Assembly (NCBI RefSeq): GCF_026914265.1 | Contig: NC_069124.1 | Span: 7,962,213-8,026,212, forward strand | DNA from: Mya arenaria | Lineage: Eukaryota > Mollusca > Bivalvia > Myida > Myidae | Length of the DNA stretch: 64,000 nucleotides | Direction: 5' to 3' | Shown: one piece after another, positions 46,422-59,400 of the stretch | How the letters are laid out: each line of letters starts with the position of its first letter | How positions within the stretch are numbered: the first letter of the stretch is position 1 | Program-made: the position numbers and the translations under genes | The notes under the pieces: generated by a model | What the model was told of the DNA's origin: nothing | What the model saw: only the letters and a program-made list of their open reading frames with translations | Databases searched by the model: none

Positions 46422-46671
46422 GTAGTACGTACAGTTTCAACAATTTCGGTTAATTTGCATAACATGAAAGTATTTATTGGTTCCTAGCATAGCTGTGGAA
46501 TATGCGGTCTGTCTCACTGTATCATAATGTAAATGATGTTCTTAACAAATGTTATAACCTATGTTGACATTTTGTTAAAACGTATAGTTCACTCTAAGGC
46601 ACATGCTTGTCTTTTCTAGTAATTACTTTATCAAGTTTATGTCAATGTCACTTCATTCAATCTGATTTCAG

Positions 46672-47514
46672 GTTACAGGGCGATCAGTGGTTGCACTTCT
46701 GCTTTCTGCCCAACTGTATATGTGTGTGAATCAAATAACACCTGTTCTCTACTCCGATCTTCCGACTCGGATATTATTTCAAGGTTTCGTCGTCTTCACA
46801 GTTTTCCAAGTTGTAATAAACTGGATAATGGCAATGACGTATTCTTCGACCTACGATTTATATTTACACGTTTTTGAAAGTACCTGGCTGCAAAGAGACT
46901 TCTGTGGCGAAACAGAAAATGGGCAACATTTAAGAGGACAACTATTGCCCGAATATGATACAGCGAAAATGTACCCAAGACGATACTGTGAGATCTGCAG
47001 GATAAACAAGCCATTTCGGACCCATCATTGCAAGATATGCAACGTTTGTATTCTTAAACGAGACCACCATTGCTATCTGACTGGAAACTGCATTGGACTG
47101 AAGAATCAGAAGTACTTCATAGTTGGCGCTTTCTACACCACAATTGTCAGTATTGTATGCGGATACTTATGCGCGAAATACCTATATCTTTTGATGTACG
47201 TGTCCACAACGGCTTCGTGGTTCGACTTATTTCTACCAGTTACATTTATACGATGGATATTTGGCTGCATTTCCGGATTCAACAGTCTGGCTATCTTGTT
47301 TTGTTACATCGATGTATTTTTCGCTGTTGAAGGTGCCCGGGTATTTCTTGTCCAGATGTTTCTAGCGGTTAATGGAATGACGCTTCACGAATTGAAGAAA
47401 CGGCGAGCAATATCGAATGTTAACACAACCCGTTACAACTTACATTCAGTCTTCGGCAAATATTGGTTACTAAATTTCATCTTTCCAGTGTCTTGGGGTT
47501 CCCAAAGTAAGTGA
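46672..47514 (+). CDS. DHHC palmitoyltransferase (ZDHHC22/24-like), exon 2
   Basis: Acceptor GATTTCAG, then 280 codons to TGA, about 314 aa with exon 1. The DHHC cysteine-rich domain is intact: YCEICRINKPFRTHHCKIC, CILKRDHHCYLTGNCIG and NQKYF, with catalytic DHHC at residues 165-168. Four hydrophobic segments are visible, two before the domain (VVALLLSAQLYMC, FQGFVVFTVFQVVINWIMAM) and two after. The end, NLHSVFGKYWLLNFIFPV, matches the LQEVFGKRWLLGLLVP of ZDHHC22 as I recall it. The enzyme transfers palmitate to cysteines of proteins at internal membranes; substrates are unknown. Poly(A) signals AATAAA lie at 47643 and 47732. Confidence 0.9.
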   Translation, partial: VTGRSVVALLLSAQLYMCVNQITPVLYSDLPTRILFQGFVVFTVFQVVINWIMAMTYSSTYDLYLHVFESTWLQRDFCGETENGQHLRGQLLPEYDTAKMYPRRYCEICRINKPFRTHHCKICNVCILKRDHHCYLTGNCIGLKNQKYFIVGAFYTTIVSIVCGYLCAKYLYLLMYVSTTASWFDLFLPVTFIRWIFGCISGFNSLAILFCYIDVFFAVEGARVFLVQMFLAVNGMTLHELKKRRAISNVNTTRYNLHSVFGKYWLLNFIFPVSWGSQSK

Positions 47515-48149
47515 GAAGATGCAAGTTGAATTTAATAAGATCTGAAACTATCTTCATATGAAATTATTTTATTGTCAAAGAGATGCTGTGTTTGTTTGTC
47601 ATATAACTGCTAATGCAATTTTTCCAGCCTGATTACTTAAAAAATAAATAATTTAAAGACGTTTCGTCCTTCTTTGTACGTAGTATAAATACATCTACGT
47701 ACAATGTTATATGTCTGTTGTTAAGATGTGTAATAAAAGTTCAATTTCTCTTGTACTATTTTTGAAAGCAAACAATATGCAGTTTCATTTAAAATTCGAA
47801 GAATTTGAATAGTATATGCATTGCACAAGAAATAAGAATGTTATAAACCATTAAAATGATATAGTATTATCTAAAAAAAATCAACCTGTTTCAAAACATC
47901 ATTATTGGCATCCGTTCCGAAATGTTACCGCAATTATCGTGATTTTTCCATTTGAAGGCATACTATTTTGAACCCACTGTCACAAAAGTTTGTCATTTTA
48001 AGGGCATTCATCCGTCAGGACGATGCTCCTGAAATAACTCCCGAAATCAGGTTTCCATTCATCCTTCTAGCATCCAATGTTTCTAAACAGCATTATAATT
48101 GGACACGAACTTTAGTGTAGGTGTGTTTGTTTTATCATGACGGCATGCT

Positions 48150-49300
48150 TTAAAGAATAGACGGAGATACTATGTCGGTGCAGTTGGACGCACGCATTAA
48201 GCAATTTGTATGAAACTATTTATTGACAGTGGTGAAAAGTCCACCACTGTTTCAAGAAAGGGCCATCGAGACCCTCCTCTGATTATGAAATAATTTTAGA
48301 ACGTGGAATGGACATTGTAACAATCCGGATGTAAATGGCACAAGTTTTTCTGCAGAATACAGTTTATGTAAAAAGGTGGTATCTTTTCCATCAAGCTCTG
48401 TAGTATTTTGGGCTATGTATTTGTACCTCGAGATGTATTCAATGCTCACAATGAAATCGTGCCATACCATATTGAAATGAATCGGACAAGTACTTCTTGT
48501 CTAATTAAGTATTGCCTGTATATACACTGTACTATAATTATTATTATATTTTATAGTATAATTAAAGACAAAAACACGAATTTTAAACTTGTAATACAAT
48601 ATAGTGCGTGAACATTTAGACGACGTCTACGTGAAGTAAGAGTGCTCGTCAGACGTCCGTAATGTGGTGCACATTGACAATATTGCACCGCCGTAACCGT
48701 AGACAATTGGCTGCATAACACCGGAAAAGGCCATTATGACTTTAGCAACGAATTGCCTTCTCCAAAGAGTACAATTTTTCATGACTTTAATGATCGAAGT
48801 CAGTGTGTGTATCGGCGTCGCAAGAAAAGATTTGCAAATTCGTTTGTCAATCAACGAACTTGTTTGGCTGTCAAACTACTATTGTATGGGCTGTAGGTAT
48901 AATGAAATACCACGTTTAGTATTTCTGGATTACGTACCGGGAGCTAGGGCAGTTCATCACTACATTATGTCGACTGCCGTTGTCCCGTCCATGCAACAAC
49001 ATTGTTGACTCGTGCTGCAGCAATGATACTGACGCCGAAAACGGCAATGTTAACGAATTTATTCGTGGAGCAAAACAACGTTAAAGTTTTGCCATGGCCC
49101 TCAAAGAGCCCATGTATGAGCCCAACATGTATTGGCGGAGACGAAGTAAGTGCTGCGATGTTACAATCTCCAAAATGCAGAATTAAGAGACTCAGTAGTT
49201 GCGTCTTTGAGACAAAGATGTGTATATTTCGTAGACGCAAATGGCGGACTGTCCCGTCGATTTCATGTTAATTTACAAGTGAAAGGAGAATAGTCTCTGA
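48150..49300 (+). mobile_element. Decayed Tc1/mariner transposon
   Basis: Fragments of a Tc1/mariner (IS630) transposase occur in order on the plus strand but in different frames: a helix-turn-helix piece near 48610 (RRLREVRVLVRRP, then HLTILHRRNRRQ), HHYIMSTAVVPSMQQH near 48955, and NNVKVLPWPSKSPCMSPT near 49070-49130. The last corresponds to the NVDVLPWPAYSPDLSPIEHLWD block holding the final acidic residue, but IEHLWD has decayed. There are many stops and frame changes. Terminal repeats were not located, so the ends are approximate. Confidence 0.75.
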
Positions 49301-49567
49301 ATTACCTTAGGCATAACGCAATTCATGAAAACACATTCGAACTAACCACTTATGTACAGGAAGACGCGCAATGTTTATTGTTGACAAATTTTATTACGGT
49401 ATTGATGTGCACGTGTACTTTTGTGGTGAAAACTTGCGCGGATAATATACTTCGGATCCTGCAGTTTAGTTTCACATATAGTTTATGTTTTATCTCTTTT
49501 TGTTTAGCCTTTTTACACAATCAATTGTTGAAATGATGCTAAGAGTATAAATGTGTGTCTTATATTG

Positions 49568-50883
49568 GCTTCCTAGTCAAATAGCCCCCAAGTCAAATAG
49601 CCCCCAAGTCAAAAAGCCCCCATTTTGGTCAAATAGCCCCCACTCACATTTTAAAATTGGTCAAATTGTCCCCCAAAACGCCCCCACTTTTTATTATTTT
49701 TTTATATGTATGTTTGCATATTTATGTTATTCCAAAACACTTTTTAAACTTTAATTTTACAAAATTAAGTGCAATTAACATTATTTGTATATTAATAAAT
49801 CTGAAAATTTTACCAAGTAAGAATAACAAACGTTTTAAAATATATCTTATAAATAATATATTATTACATCAAATCTACATTTTAAATGTTAAACTTTCTA
49901 AGTCATAAGTTTTTTTTGTGTTTTGTGTTATTCTTTATTTTGATATTGATTAAGCATCAAACTTAAAGCTGCACTCTCACAGATTTACCGTTTTGAAAAC
50001 TTTTTTTATTTTTTTGTCTTGGAAAGAGTAAATTTTTGCGTAAATATCTGCAAACCAGTGCTAAAAGATTGCTGACAAAAGATCAGATTGCAGATTTTCA
50101 TATTTCCGTTCGAAAATTAACATTTTATTGCTAAAACCGAAATGCTTAAAACATCAATTTTTGAACTTGAATATAAAAAATTTTGGTCAGCATTCTTATA
50201 TAACTGGTTTCCATTTATAATTTCCAAATTGAGGAACAACAAGAATATATATATAAAAAAAAATTGAAATAATTTTCACATTATTCACATCTTTTAAATA
50301 CACATTAACAATGTATGGTAAAATGTATTATGCATTCTCATTGTACCACACAATATACATTAACATAGATGGAGAATGCCTATTATATGTTAATACATAG
50401 TAAAAAGGTCCTTATGCAGCTGTCACTAATCTTCTGTTTCATTTGTGTTTGGGACGGTGTGCACATATGTAGAGGAAATCTTTTTTAGCAGGCCGGTGTC
50501 GGTCAGATCGCCAGATCTGTACATGTCCCATGCAGCGAACACAGGTCCCTACATGGACCTGTACGCTGCCTTCTGGTTACGCTGCAAGCGTTGTTCTGAG
50601 ACCAGGCGGATATATATACACATATCTTAAAAATATTACCACTTACCTTCAAATATACATTCAAATATCTTAAAAATATTACAACTTACATTCAAATATC
50701 TTAAAAATATTAAAACTTACCTTCTAATATATTTTCAAATTAAAAAAGAAGTGGGAGCTATTTGACCAAAATGGGGGCGTTTTGACCGAATTGGGGGCGT
50801 TTTGACCAATTTTTTCGCAGTGGGGGCTATTTGACCAAAAGTGTGGGTGCTATTTGACTTGGGGGATATTTGACCAGGTTCCC
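49568..50883. mobile_element. Long-TIR DNA element with 8-bp target duplication
   Basis: About 120-bp inverted ends composed of repeated GTCAAATAGCCCCC-like motifs (left) and their complements (right end GGGCTATTTGACC...). It is flanked by identical TTATATTG at 49560-49567 and 50884-50891. The interior is AT-rich and contains part of the palindromic MITE family. No transposase was seen. The structure is foldback-like; the 8-bp duplication fits hAT or P-type insertion. Confidence 0.88.
49967..50225. mobile_element. Truncated copy of the TTAA MITE, nested
   Basis: Begins AGCTGCACTCTCACAG after TTAA (49963-49966) and follows the sequence of the 10643-10996 MITE for about 250 bp (CTTGGAAAGAG, GCTGACAAAA, TTATATAACTGG). 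It then loses similarity before its second terminus. It lies inside the element at 49568-50883. Confidence 0.75.
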
Positions 50884-50891
50884 TTATATTG

Positions 50892-51832
50892 TCAGCGTCA
50901 TATTCTTTTGAAACTAGAAGTAGGTATCTAATGCCATCATCATATTTCGTGTTTCTTAAACATTTAAACGGTTTTTATTGTGGTGTTAAAATGTAATCAA
51001 TAATTTAACGATGAAACTTGTTTAAATGTTGGCCCATGTGTGGAAATTATATGTTTTGAATCTTACACCCCAACAAAGGTAATATGTGATATTTTAAAAC
51101 ATTGATGGTAAACATCCGACCAACCTTAATTTTAAGTACATAGTTTACTTTCAAACTTATTAAAATATTTACGTAGAATGAAAAAAAATGTCAGTCCTAT
51201 ATCACACGTTGCGAGCCACTACAGATCTTTCGAAAATGATTGTTCATTGTAAGATTCCGCTTTTCTTCCCATTGATGGTGTCTATTGATAGAGTAAAAGA
51301 TATATTATAGGTATATTTATTTGTTATTTATCACATCACAGAATAGATATATCGATTTTAATTTATTTACATCGTGTTAAAGATAAATTTTATCGTAACA
51401 GATTGACACATTTTCAGACATCAGTTACAAGTAGAAAGACATTTGCATCAACACTAAGAAAGAAATAATTTAGTTTTGATATATGAATACAACATATCGG
51501 CAAAATTGTAGAAATGTTCAGCATCGCTTGCTCGGAGAATGATATTACCGCCGAAAGTCACTTTTTGCTTTACTTGACAATTAAGCCTGCAGCAGGGCTA
51601 ATGCCGATTTAACGGTTTCGTAAAACAAAACGAAAACAACTATTTCTTACTCTCTGACACAAAAATGATACGTAACCAGTATATATCATATATCATCGGT
51701 ACGGCTAGCAAAGCAGTTCGTCCTTCTTACTTTCTTTACTTCTTTTTACATATTTTATGCAAAATTTTATTATTTTCTTGTCGTATCATGCTGTCCGCAA
51801 TCATAACTTTCGGATGGATAAAATCTGGCTCG
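50892..51832. other. Intergenic, no gene seen
   Basis: AT-rich interval between the long-TIR element and the 3' end of the trypsin-like gene. No coding or repeat signal that I can support. Confidence 0.55.
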
Positions 51833-51838
51833 TTTATT
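51833..51838 (-). terminator. Poly(A) signal AATAAA of the trypsin-like gene
   Basis: AATAAA on the minus strand 16 nt past the stop codon at 51854-51856, so the 3'UTR would be very short. Confidence 0.45.
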
Positions 51839-51853
51839 TCAAATATGTAAAGA

Positions 51854-52777
51854 CTAACAAAGCTTGATATCGGCGCCAAGTTTATCGCTCAAGTCTTCCA
51901 ATCCTTTGCAGACGGCAAACGTCATGTACACGCCTTTGTGTGAGGCATCATTATCCACTTCTTTATAGTTCCACATACCTACAAGCATTGAATACACATT
52001 GATAGATTTTCCATTCGGATCGTCGGAACAGAATATAGCCCCGCTATGACCAGATTCACACAGTCTCTTTCTCACAAGCGCGTTGGTTTCTCTGTCCCAC
52101 ACACAAAGGTCCTCAATCAAGACGTAATGACCGTCCATTGCACGACAGCGATAGTACGGAATTGTGATCTTTCCTCGTCGTGGAGTCGCTTCTCCATTTG
52201 CCCAAATGTAGACTTGTAGCTCCTCAAATTTTGCCAGTTGATCATGTTCGAAAAGGCATAGTTGGCTGGGTGAATATAGGCCCTCAGAAGTTTTGAATTT
52301 GTTGTTTCCGACCTCAGATACAACTGCTACAGCAGAAATATCATATTTGTTTTTTCCGTTTCCTCGATGAACCACTCCAATGGCAGTTTTGTTACCACTT
52401 TGATCAAATATATATACTGGAGGCTCTTCGTTGTCCTCATCGGGATCTGCAAAATGTCTCGCAAAGAGAGCACAAAGTTGGCATTCACTTAGTGAAAGAT
52501 GACCTTCTATTCGAGCAAAACCTCCAAGCGTTCCTGTTCTACCCAAAATGTTCTCAGCTTTATCTCCAACTTTGGATCCCGAAAAAGGGGTGATGTCGTA
52601 ATCGCCAAATATCACCATATGGTCGATCTTGAAAGTCTTTAGAACATCTGACATTTCGCTTTTTATTCGTTGTCTTTCGCATTTCAGACTAGGCATCTGT
52701 ACATGTATTTGGAGTTGTCCGTCTCTGAAGCCGCATCCTTTAACCTTCTTGTCTACGCCAAAAACAGCGTCTATAAT
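51854..52777 (-). CDS. Unnamed protein, last exon with trypsin-like (PA-clan) domain
   Basis: Acceptor TTTTCAG at 52778, then 307 codons to TAG. About 60 residues in, a serine-protease-like fold seems to begin: GTLGGFARIE, LCALFARHFADPD (candidate His, exon residue 108), NKYDISAVAVV (candidate Asp, 146), VYIWANGEATPRRGK (the usual V-x-K-G-x-TG-type strand) and ESGHSGAIF (candidate Ser, 245). The order and spacing of H, D and S fit a chymotrypsin fold. The usual GDSG is GHSG, so the Asp before the nucleophile is replaced. It could be an active atypical protease or a pseudo-protease. The N-terminal part of the exon (IIDAVFGVDKKVKGCGF) is unassigned. It is the 3' end of a gene whose other exons lie at 52994-53124, 53318-53389 and beyond 63000. 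Confidence 0.75.
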   Translation of the reverse strand: MIDAVFGVDKKVKGCGFRDGQLQIHVQMPSLKCERQRIKSEMSDVLKTFKIDHMVIFGDYDITPFSGSKVGDKAENILGRTGTLGGFARIEGHLSLSECQLCALFARHFADPDEDNEEPPVYIFDQSGNKTAIGVVHRGNGKNKYDISAVAVVSEVGNNKFKTSEGLYSPSQLCLFEHDQLAKFEELQVYIWANGEATPRRGKITIPYYRCRAMDGHYVLIEDLCVWDRETNALVRKRLCESGHSGAIFCSDDPNGKSINVYSMLVGMWNYKEVDNDASHKGVYMTFAVCKGLEDLSDKLGADIKLC

Positions 52778-52993
52778 CTGAAAAGTAGACCTGCCATGTA
52801 ACTGGAACTTAGTAACACAAACTGAAATACTATATGTTCATTCTGAACCATACTGGTGCTCATTATGATAAAGAAAACTAACTCGAATAATATAAATATA
52901 TGTATAATGTATTACAGATACTGTAACAAACATTCTTATTGCTTTATTATATCAAATATTAGTAGTGTAAATGTTTAAGTAGAGCCGAAATAC

Positions 52994-53124
52994 TTCATCG
53001 TTCATCGAGGTGTGCATACTGCAGGTCTGAATGCTGGCATTGTCAAACCTCCTTAACAGCGCTTGGCCCTCACGTATGGTATCCATGAGGTTTTCTCTGT
53101 CAACCGCATTCAGATTGTTTATTT
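52994..53124 (-). CDS. Same gene, penultimate exon
   Basis: Acceptor TTGTTCAG, donor GTATTT. INNLNAVDRENLMDTIREGQ and ALLRRFDNASIQTCSM, 43 codons after a split glutamate. It leaves in phase 0, fitting the exon at 51854-52777. Helical, no domain recognised. Confidence 0.7.
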
Positions 53125-53317
53125 CTGAACAAAAATCATTGGAATCTTATTAAAAAGAATGAACGTATTTCTCGTTATAAGTAATTAAATTGTATCAACT
53201 TATTTCAATACTTCTAACTTTCACATTTATATCTTGGTTTACTTCAGATTACCTATTTCAAAACACAAAGTGATTATATGTGTATTAGTCTAAATGAATA
53301 TATACCAGGTCGTTTAC

Positions 53318-53389
53318 CTATCGAATAACTGTTGTTGTCGTCATCAGTTTCCTGGCCAAATTGTTGCTCATTCAGCTTCGGCTTTAGTA
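53318..53389 (-). CDS. Same gene, exon bordering the minisatellite
   Basis: Donor ATAG then GTAAAC. Reads PKLNEQQFGQETDDDNNSYS and I, leaving one base that completes the Glu codon of the next exon. The frame is open further (KFNKICVLK) up to the edge of the 47-bp array at 53421. The acceptor is uncertain (ACTAAAG or TAACAAG), with no good pyrimidine tract. Confidence 0.5.
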
Positions 53390-53420
53390 CACATATCTTG
53401 TTAAATTTGACCATGAATTG

Positions 53421-56400
53421 CCAACCATTCCCTCACAGTAGCCCGTGCCTGTACAGTATACTACAATATAACCATTCCCTCACAGTAACCCGTGCCTGTA
53501 CAGTATCCTACAATACAACCATCCCCACACAGTGGCCTGTGCCTGTACAGTATCCTACAATACAACCATTCACTCACAGTAACCCGTGTCTGTACAGTAT
53601 CCTACAATACAACCATTCCCTCACAGTGACCCGTGCCTGTACAGTATCCTACAATACAACCATTCCCTCACAGTAGCCCGTGCCTGAACAGTATCCTACA
53701 ATACAACCATTCCCTCACCTGTAGCCCGTGCCTGTACAGTATCCTAAAATACAATCATCCCTTCACAGTAGCCCTTACCTTTACAGTATCCTACAATACA
53801 ACCATTCACTTACAGTAGCCCGTGCCTGAACAGTATCCTACAGTACAACCATTCCGTCACAGTAGCCCGTGCCTGTAAATTATCCTACAATACAACCATT
53901 CCCTCACAGTAACCCGTGCCTGTACAGTATCCTAATCTACAACCATTCCCTCACTGTAGCTCGTGCCTGTACAGTATCCTACAATACAACCATTCCCTCA
54001 CAGTAGGTGGTGCCTGTACTGTATACTACAATACAATCATTCCCGCACAGTAGCCCGTGCCTGTACAGTATCCTAAACTACAACCATTCCCTCACAGTAG
54101 CCTGTGCCTGTACAGTATCCTACAATACAACCATTCCCTCACAGTAACCCGTGCCTGTACAGTATCCTACACTACAACCATTCCCTCAAAGTAGCCGTGT
54201 CTGTACAGTATCCTACAATACAGACATTCCCTCACAGTAACCCGTGTCTGTACACTATCTTACAATACAGACATTCCCTCACAGTAGCACGTGTCTGTAC
54301 AGTATCCTACAATACAACCATTCCCTCACAGTAGCCCGTGTATGTCAATAGCCCATGCCTGTACAGTATCATACGATACAACCATTCCCTCACAGTGGCC
54401 CGTGTCTGTACAGTATCCTACAATACAGCCATTCCCTCACAGTGGCCCGTGCCTCTACAGTATACTACAATACAACCATTCTATCACAGTAGCCCGTGCC
54501 TGTACAGTATCCTACAATCAACCATTCCCTCACAGTAGCCGGTGCCTGTACTGTATTCTACAATACAATCATTCCCGCACAGTAGCCCGTGCCTGTACAG
54601 TATCCTAAACTACAACCATTCCCTCACAGTAGCCTGTGCCTGTACAGTATCCTACAATACAACCATTCCCTCACAGTAGCCCGTGCCTGTACAGTATACT
54701 ACAATACAATCATTCCCATACAGTAGCCCGTGCCTGTACAGTATCCTACAACCAACCATTCCCTCTCAGTAGTCCGTGCCTGTACAGTATCCTACAATAC
54801 AACCATTCCCTCACAGTAGTCCGTGCCTGTACAGTATCCTACAATACAACCATTCCCTCACAGTAGCCCGTGCCTGTACAGTATCCTACAATACAACCAT
54901 TCCCTCACAGTAGCCCGTGCCTGTACAGTACCATACAATACAGCCATTCCCTCACAGTAGCCCGTGCCTGTACAGTATCCTACAATACAACCATTCCCTC
55001 ACAGTAGCCCGTGCCTGTATAGTACCATACAATACAGCCATTCCCTCACAGTAACCCGTGCCTGTACAGTATCCTACAATACAACCATTCCCTCACAGTA
55101 GCCCGTGCCTGTACAGTATACTACAATACAATCATTCCCATACAGTAGTCTGTGCCTGTACAGTATCCTACAACCAACCATTCCCTCTCAGTAGTCCGTG
55201 CCTGTACAGTATCCTACAATACAACCATTCCCTCACAGTAGCCCGTGCCTGTACAGTATCCTGCAATACAACCATTCACTCACAGTAGCCCGTGCCTGTA
55301 CAGTAAACTACAATACAACCATTCACTCACAGTAGCCCGTGCCTGTACAATATCCTACAATACAACCATTCACTCACAGTAGCCCGTGCATGTACAGTAT
55401 CCTACAATACAACCATTCACTCACAGTAGCCCGTGCCTGTACAGTATCCTACAATCAACCATTCCCTCACAGTAGCCAGTGCCTGTACAATATCCTACAA
55501 TACAACCATTCCCTCACAGTAGCCCGTGCCTGTACAGTATCCTACAATACAACCATTCACTCACAGTAGCCCGTGCCTGTACAGTATCCTACAATCAACC
55601 ATTCCCTCACAGTAGCCCGTGCCTGTACAGTATCCTACAATACAGCCATTCCCTTACAGTAGCCCGTGCCTGTACAGTACCATACAATACAGCCATTCCC
55701 TCACAGTAGCCCGTGCCTGTACAGTACCATACAATACAGCCATTCCCTCACAGTAGCTCGTGCCTTTACAGTATCCTACAAAACAACCATTCCCTCACAG
55801 TAGCCCGTGCCTGTACAATATCCTACAATACAACCATTCCCTCACAGTAGCCCGTGCTGTTCAGTATCCTACAATACAACCATTCACTCACAGTAGCCCG
55901 TGCCTGTACAGTATCCTACAATACAACCATTCACTCACAGTAGCCCGTGCCTGTACAGTATCCTACAATACAACCATTCACTCACAGTAGCCCGTGCCTG
56001 TACAGTATCCTACAATCAACCATTCCATCACAGTGGCCCGTGCCTGTACAGTATCCTACAATCAACCATTCACTCACAGTAACCCGTGCCTGTACAGTAT
56101 CCTACAATCAACCATTCCCTCACAGTGGCCCGTGCCTGTACAGTATCCTACAATACAACCATTCCCTCACAGTAGCCCGTGCCTGTACAGTATCCTACAA
56201 TACAACCATTCACTCACAGTAGCCCGTGCCTGTACAGTATCCTACAATACAACCATTCACTCACAGTAGCCCGTGCCTGTACAGTATCCTACAATACAAC
56301 CATTCACTCACAGTAGCTCGTGCCTGTACAGTATCCTACAATACAACCATTCACTCACAGTAGCCCGTGCCTGTACAATATCCTACAATACAGCCATTCC

Positions 56401-59400
56401 CTCACTGTTGCACGTGCCTGTACATTATCCTACAATACAGCCATTCCCTCACAGTAGCCAATGCCTGTACAGTATCCTACAGTACAACCATTCCCTCACA
56501 GTAGCCCGTGCCTGTACAGTATCCTACAATCAACCATTCCCTCACAGTAGCACGTGCCTGTACAGTATCCTACAATACAACCATTCCCTCACAGTAGCCC
56601 GTGCCTGTACAGTATCCTACAATCAACCATTCCCTCACAGTAGCACGTGCCTGTACAACCATTCCCTCACAGTAGCCCGTGCCTGTACAGTATACTACAA
56701 TACAGCCATGCTCTCACAGTAACCCGTACCAGTACCGTACCATACAATACAGCCATTCCCTCACAATAGCCCATGCCTGTACAGCATCCTACAATACATT
56801 TATTTCCTCACAGTAACCCGTGCCTGTTCAGTATACTACACTACATTTATTTCCTCACAATAGCCCATGCCTGTACAGTATCCTACAATACATTTATTCC
56901 CTCACAGTAACCCGTGCCTGTAGAGTATCCTACAATACATTTATTCCCTCTCAGTAACCCGTGCCTGTACAGTATCCTACACTACATTTATTCCCTCGCA
57001 GTAGCCCGTGCCTGTACAGTTTCCTACAATCAACCATTCCCTCACAGTAGCACGTGCCTGTACAGTATACTACAATACAACCATTTCCTCACAGTAGCCC
57101 GTGCCTGTACAGTATACTACAATATAGCCATTCCCCACATTAACCCGTGCCTGTACAGTACCATACAATACAGCCATTCCCTCACAGTAGCCCGTGCCTG
57201 TAGAGTACCCTACAATAAAACAATTCCCTCACAGTAACCCGTGCCTGTACAGTATCCTACAATACAATCATTCCCTCACAGTAGCACGTGCCTGTACAGT
57301 ATCCTACAATACAACCTTTCCCTCACAGTAGCCCGTGCCTGTACAGTATCCTACAATACAACCATTCACTCACAGTAGCCCGTGCCTGTACAGTATCCTA
57401 CAATACAACCACTCCCCCACAGTAGCCCGTGCCTGTACAGTATCCTACAATACAACCATTCACTCACAGTAGCCCGTGCCTGTACAGTATACTACAATAC
57501 AGCCATTCCCTCACAGTAACCCGTGCCTGTACAGTAACCATACAATACAACCATTCACTCACAGTAACCCGTGCCTGTACATTATCCTAAAATACAACCA
57601 TTCCCCCACAGTAGCACGTGCCTGTACAGTATACTACAATACAACCATTCCCTCACAGTAACCCGTGCCTGTACAGTATACTACAATACAACCATTCCCT
57701 CACAGTAACCCGTGCCTGTACAGTATCCTACAATCAACCATTTCCTCACAGTAACCCGTTCCTGTACAGTAAACTACAATACAGCCATTCTCTCACAGTA
57801 GCCCGTGCTTGTACAGTATACTACAATACAACCATTCCCTCACAGTAGCCCGTGCCTGTACAGTAAACTACAATACAGCCATTCTCTCACAGTAGCCCGT
57901 GCCTGTACAGTATCCTACAATACAACCATTCCCTCACAGTAGCCCGTGCCTGTACAGTATACTACAATACAACCATTTCCTCACAGTAACCCGTGCCTGT
58001 AAAGTATTCTACAATACAACCATTCCCTCACAGTAACCCGTGCCTGTACAGTATCCTACAATACAACCATTCCCTCACAGCAGCCCGTGCCTGTACAGTA
58101 TCATACAATACAACCATTCCCTCAGAGTAACCCATGCCTGTACAGTAAACTTAAATCAACCATTCCCTCAAAGTAGCCCGTGTCTGTACAGTATCCTACA
58201 ATACAGACATTCCCTCACAGTAACCCGTGTCTGTACAGTATCCTACAATACAGCCATTCCCTCACAGTAGCCCGTGCCTGTAAAGTATCCTACAATAAAA
58301 CCATTCCCTCACAGTAGCCCGTGTCTGTCAGTAGCCCGTGCCTGTACAGTATCCTACAATATAACCATTCCCTCACCTGTAGCCCGTGTCTGTACATTAT
58401 CCTACAATACAACCATTTCCTCACAGTATCCCATGGGTGTACAGTATACTACAATCAACCATTCCCTCACAGTAACCCGTGCCTGTACAGTGTCCTACAA
58501 TACAACCATTCCCTCAAAGTAGCCCGTGCCTGTACAGTATCCTACAATACAATTATTCCCTCACAGCAACCCGTGCCTGTAAAGTACCATACAATACAAT
58601 CATTCCCTCACAATAGCCCGTGCCTTTACAGTATCCAACAATACAATTATTCCCTCACAGCAACCCGTGCCTGTAAAGTATACTACAATACAATCATTCC
58701 CTCACAGTAGCCCGTGCCTGTAAAGTATACTACAATACAATCATTCCCTCACAGTAGCCCGTGCCTGTAAAGTATACTACAATACAATCATTCCCTCACA
58801 GTAGCCCGTGCCTGTAAAGTATACTACAATACAACCATTCCCTCACAGTAGCCCGTGCCTGTACAGTATCCTACAATACAATTATTCCCTCACAGCAACC
58901 CGTGCCTGTACAGTATACTACAATACAACCATTCCCTCACAGTAGCCCGTGCCTGTAAAGTATACTACAATACAATCATTCCCTCACAGTAGCCCGTGCC
59001 TGTAAAGTATACTACAATACAATCATTCCCTCACAGTAGCCCGTGCCTGTAAAGTATACTACAATACAATCATTCCCTCACAGTAGCCCGTGCCTGTAAA
59101 GTATACTACAATACAACCATTCCCTCACAGTAGCCCGTGCCTGTAAAGTATACTACAATACAATCATTCCCTAACAGTAGCCCGTGCATGTACAGTATAC
59201 TACAATACAACCATTCCCTCACAGTAGCCCGTGCCTGTAAAGTATACTACAATACAACCATTCCCTCACAGTAGCCCGTGCCTGTAAAGTATACTACAAT
59301 ACAATCATTCCCTCACAATAGCCCGTGCCTGTACAATATTCTACAATACAACCATTTCCTCACAGTAGCCCGTGCCTGTACAGTATACTACAATACAGCC

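Noticed and set aside
50445-50630. 61-codon frame inside the long-TIR element
   Set aside because: No transposase motif and AT-rich surroundings; kept as non-coding interior.
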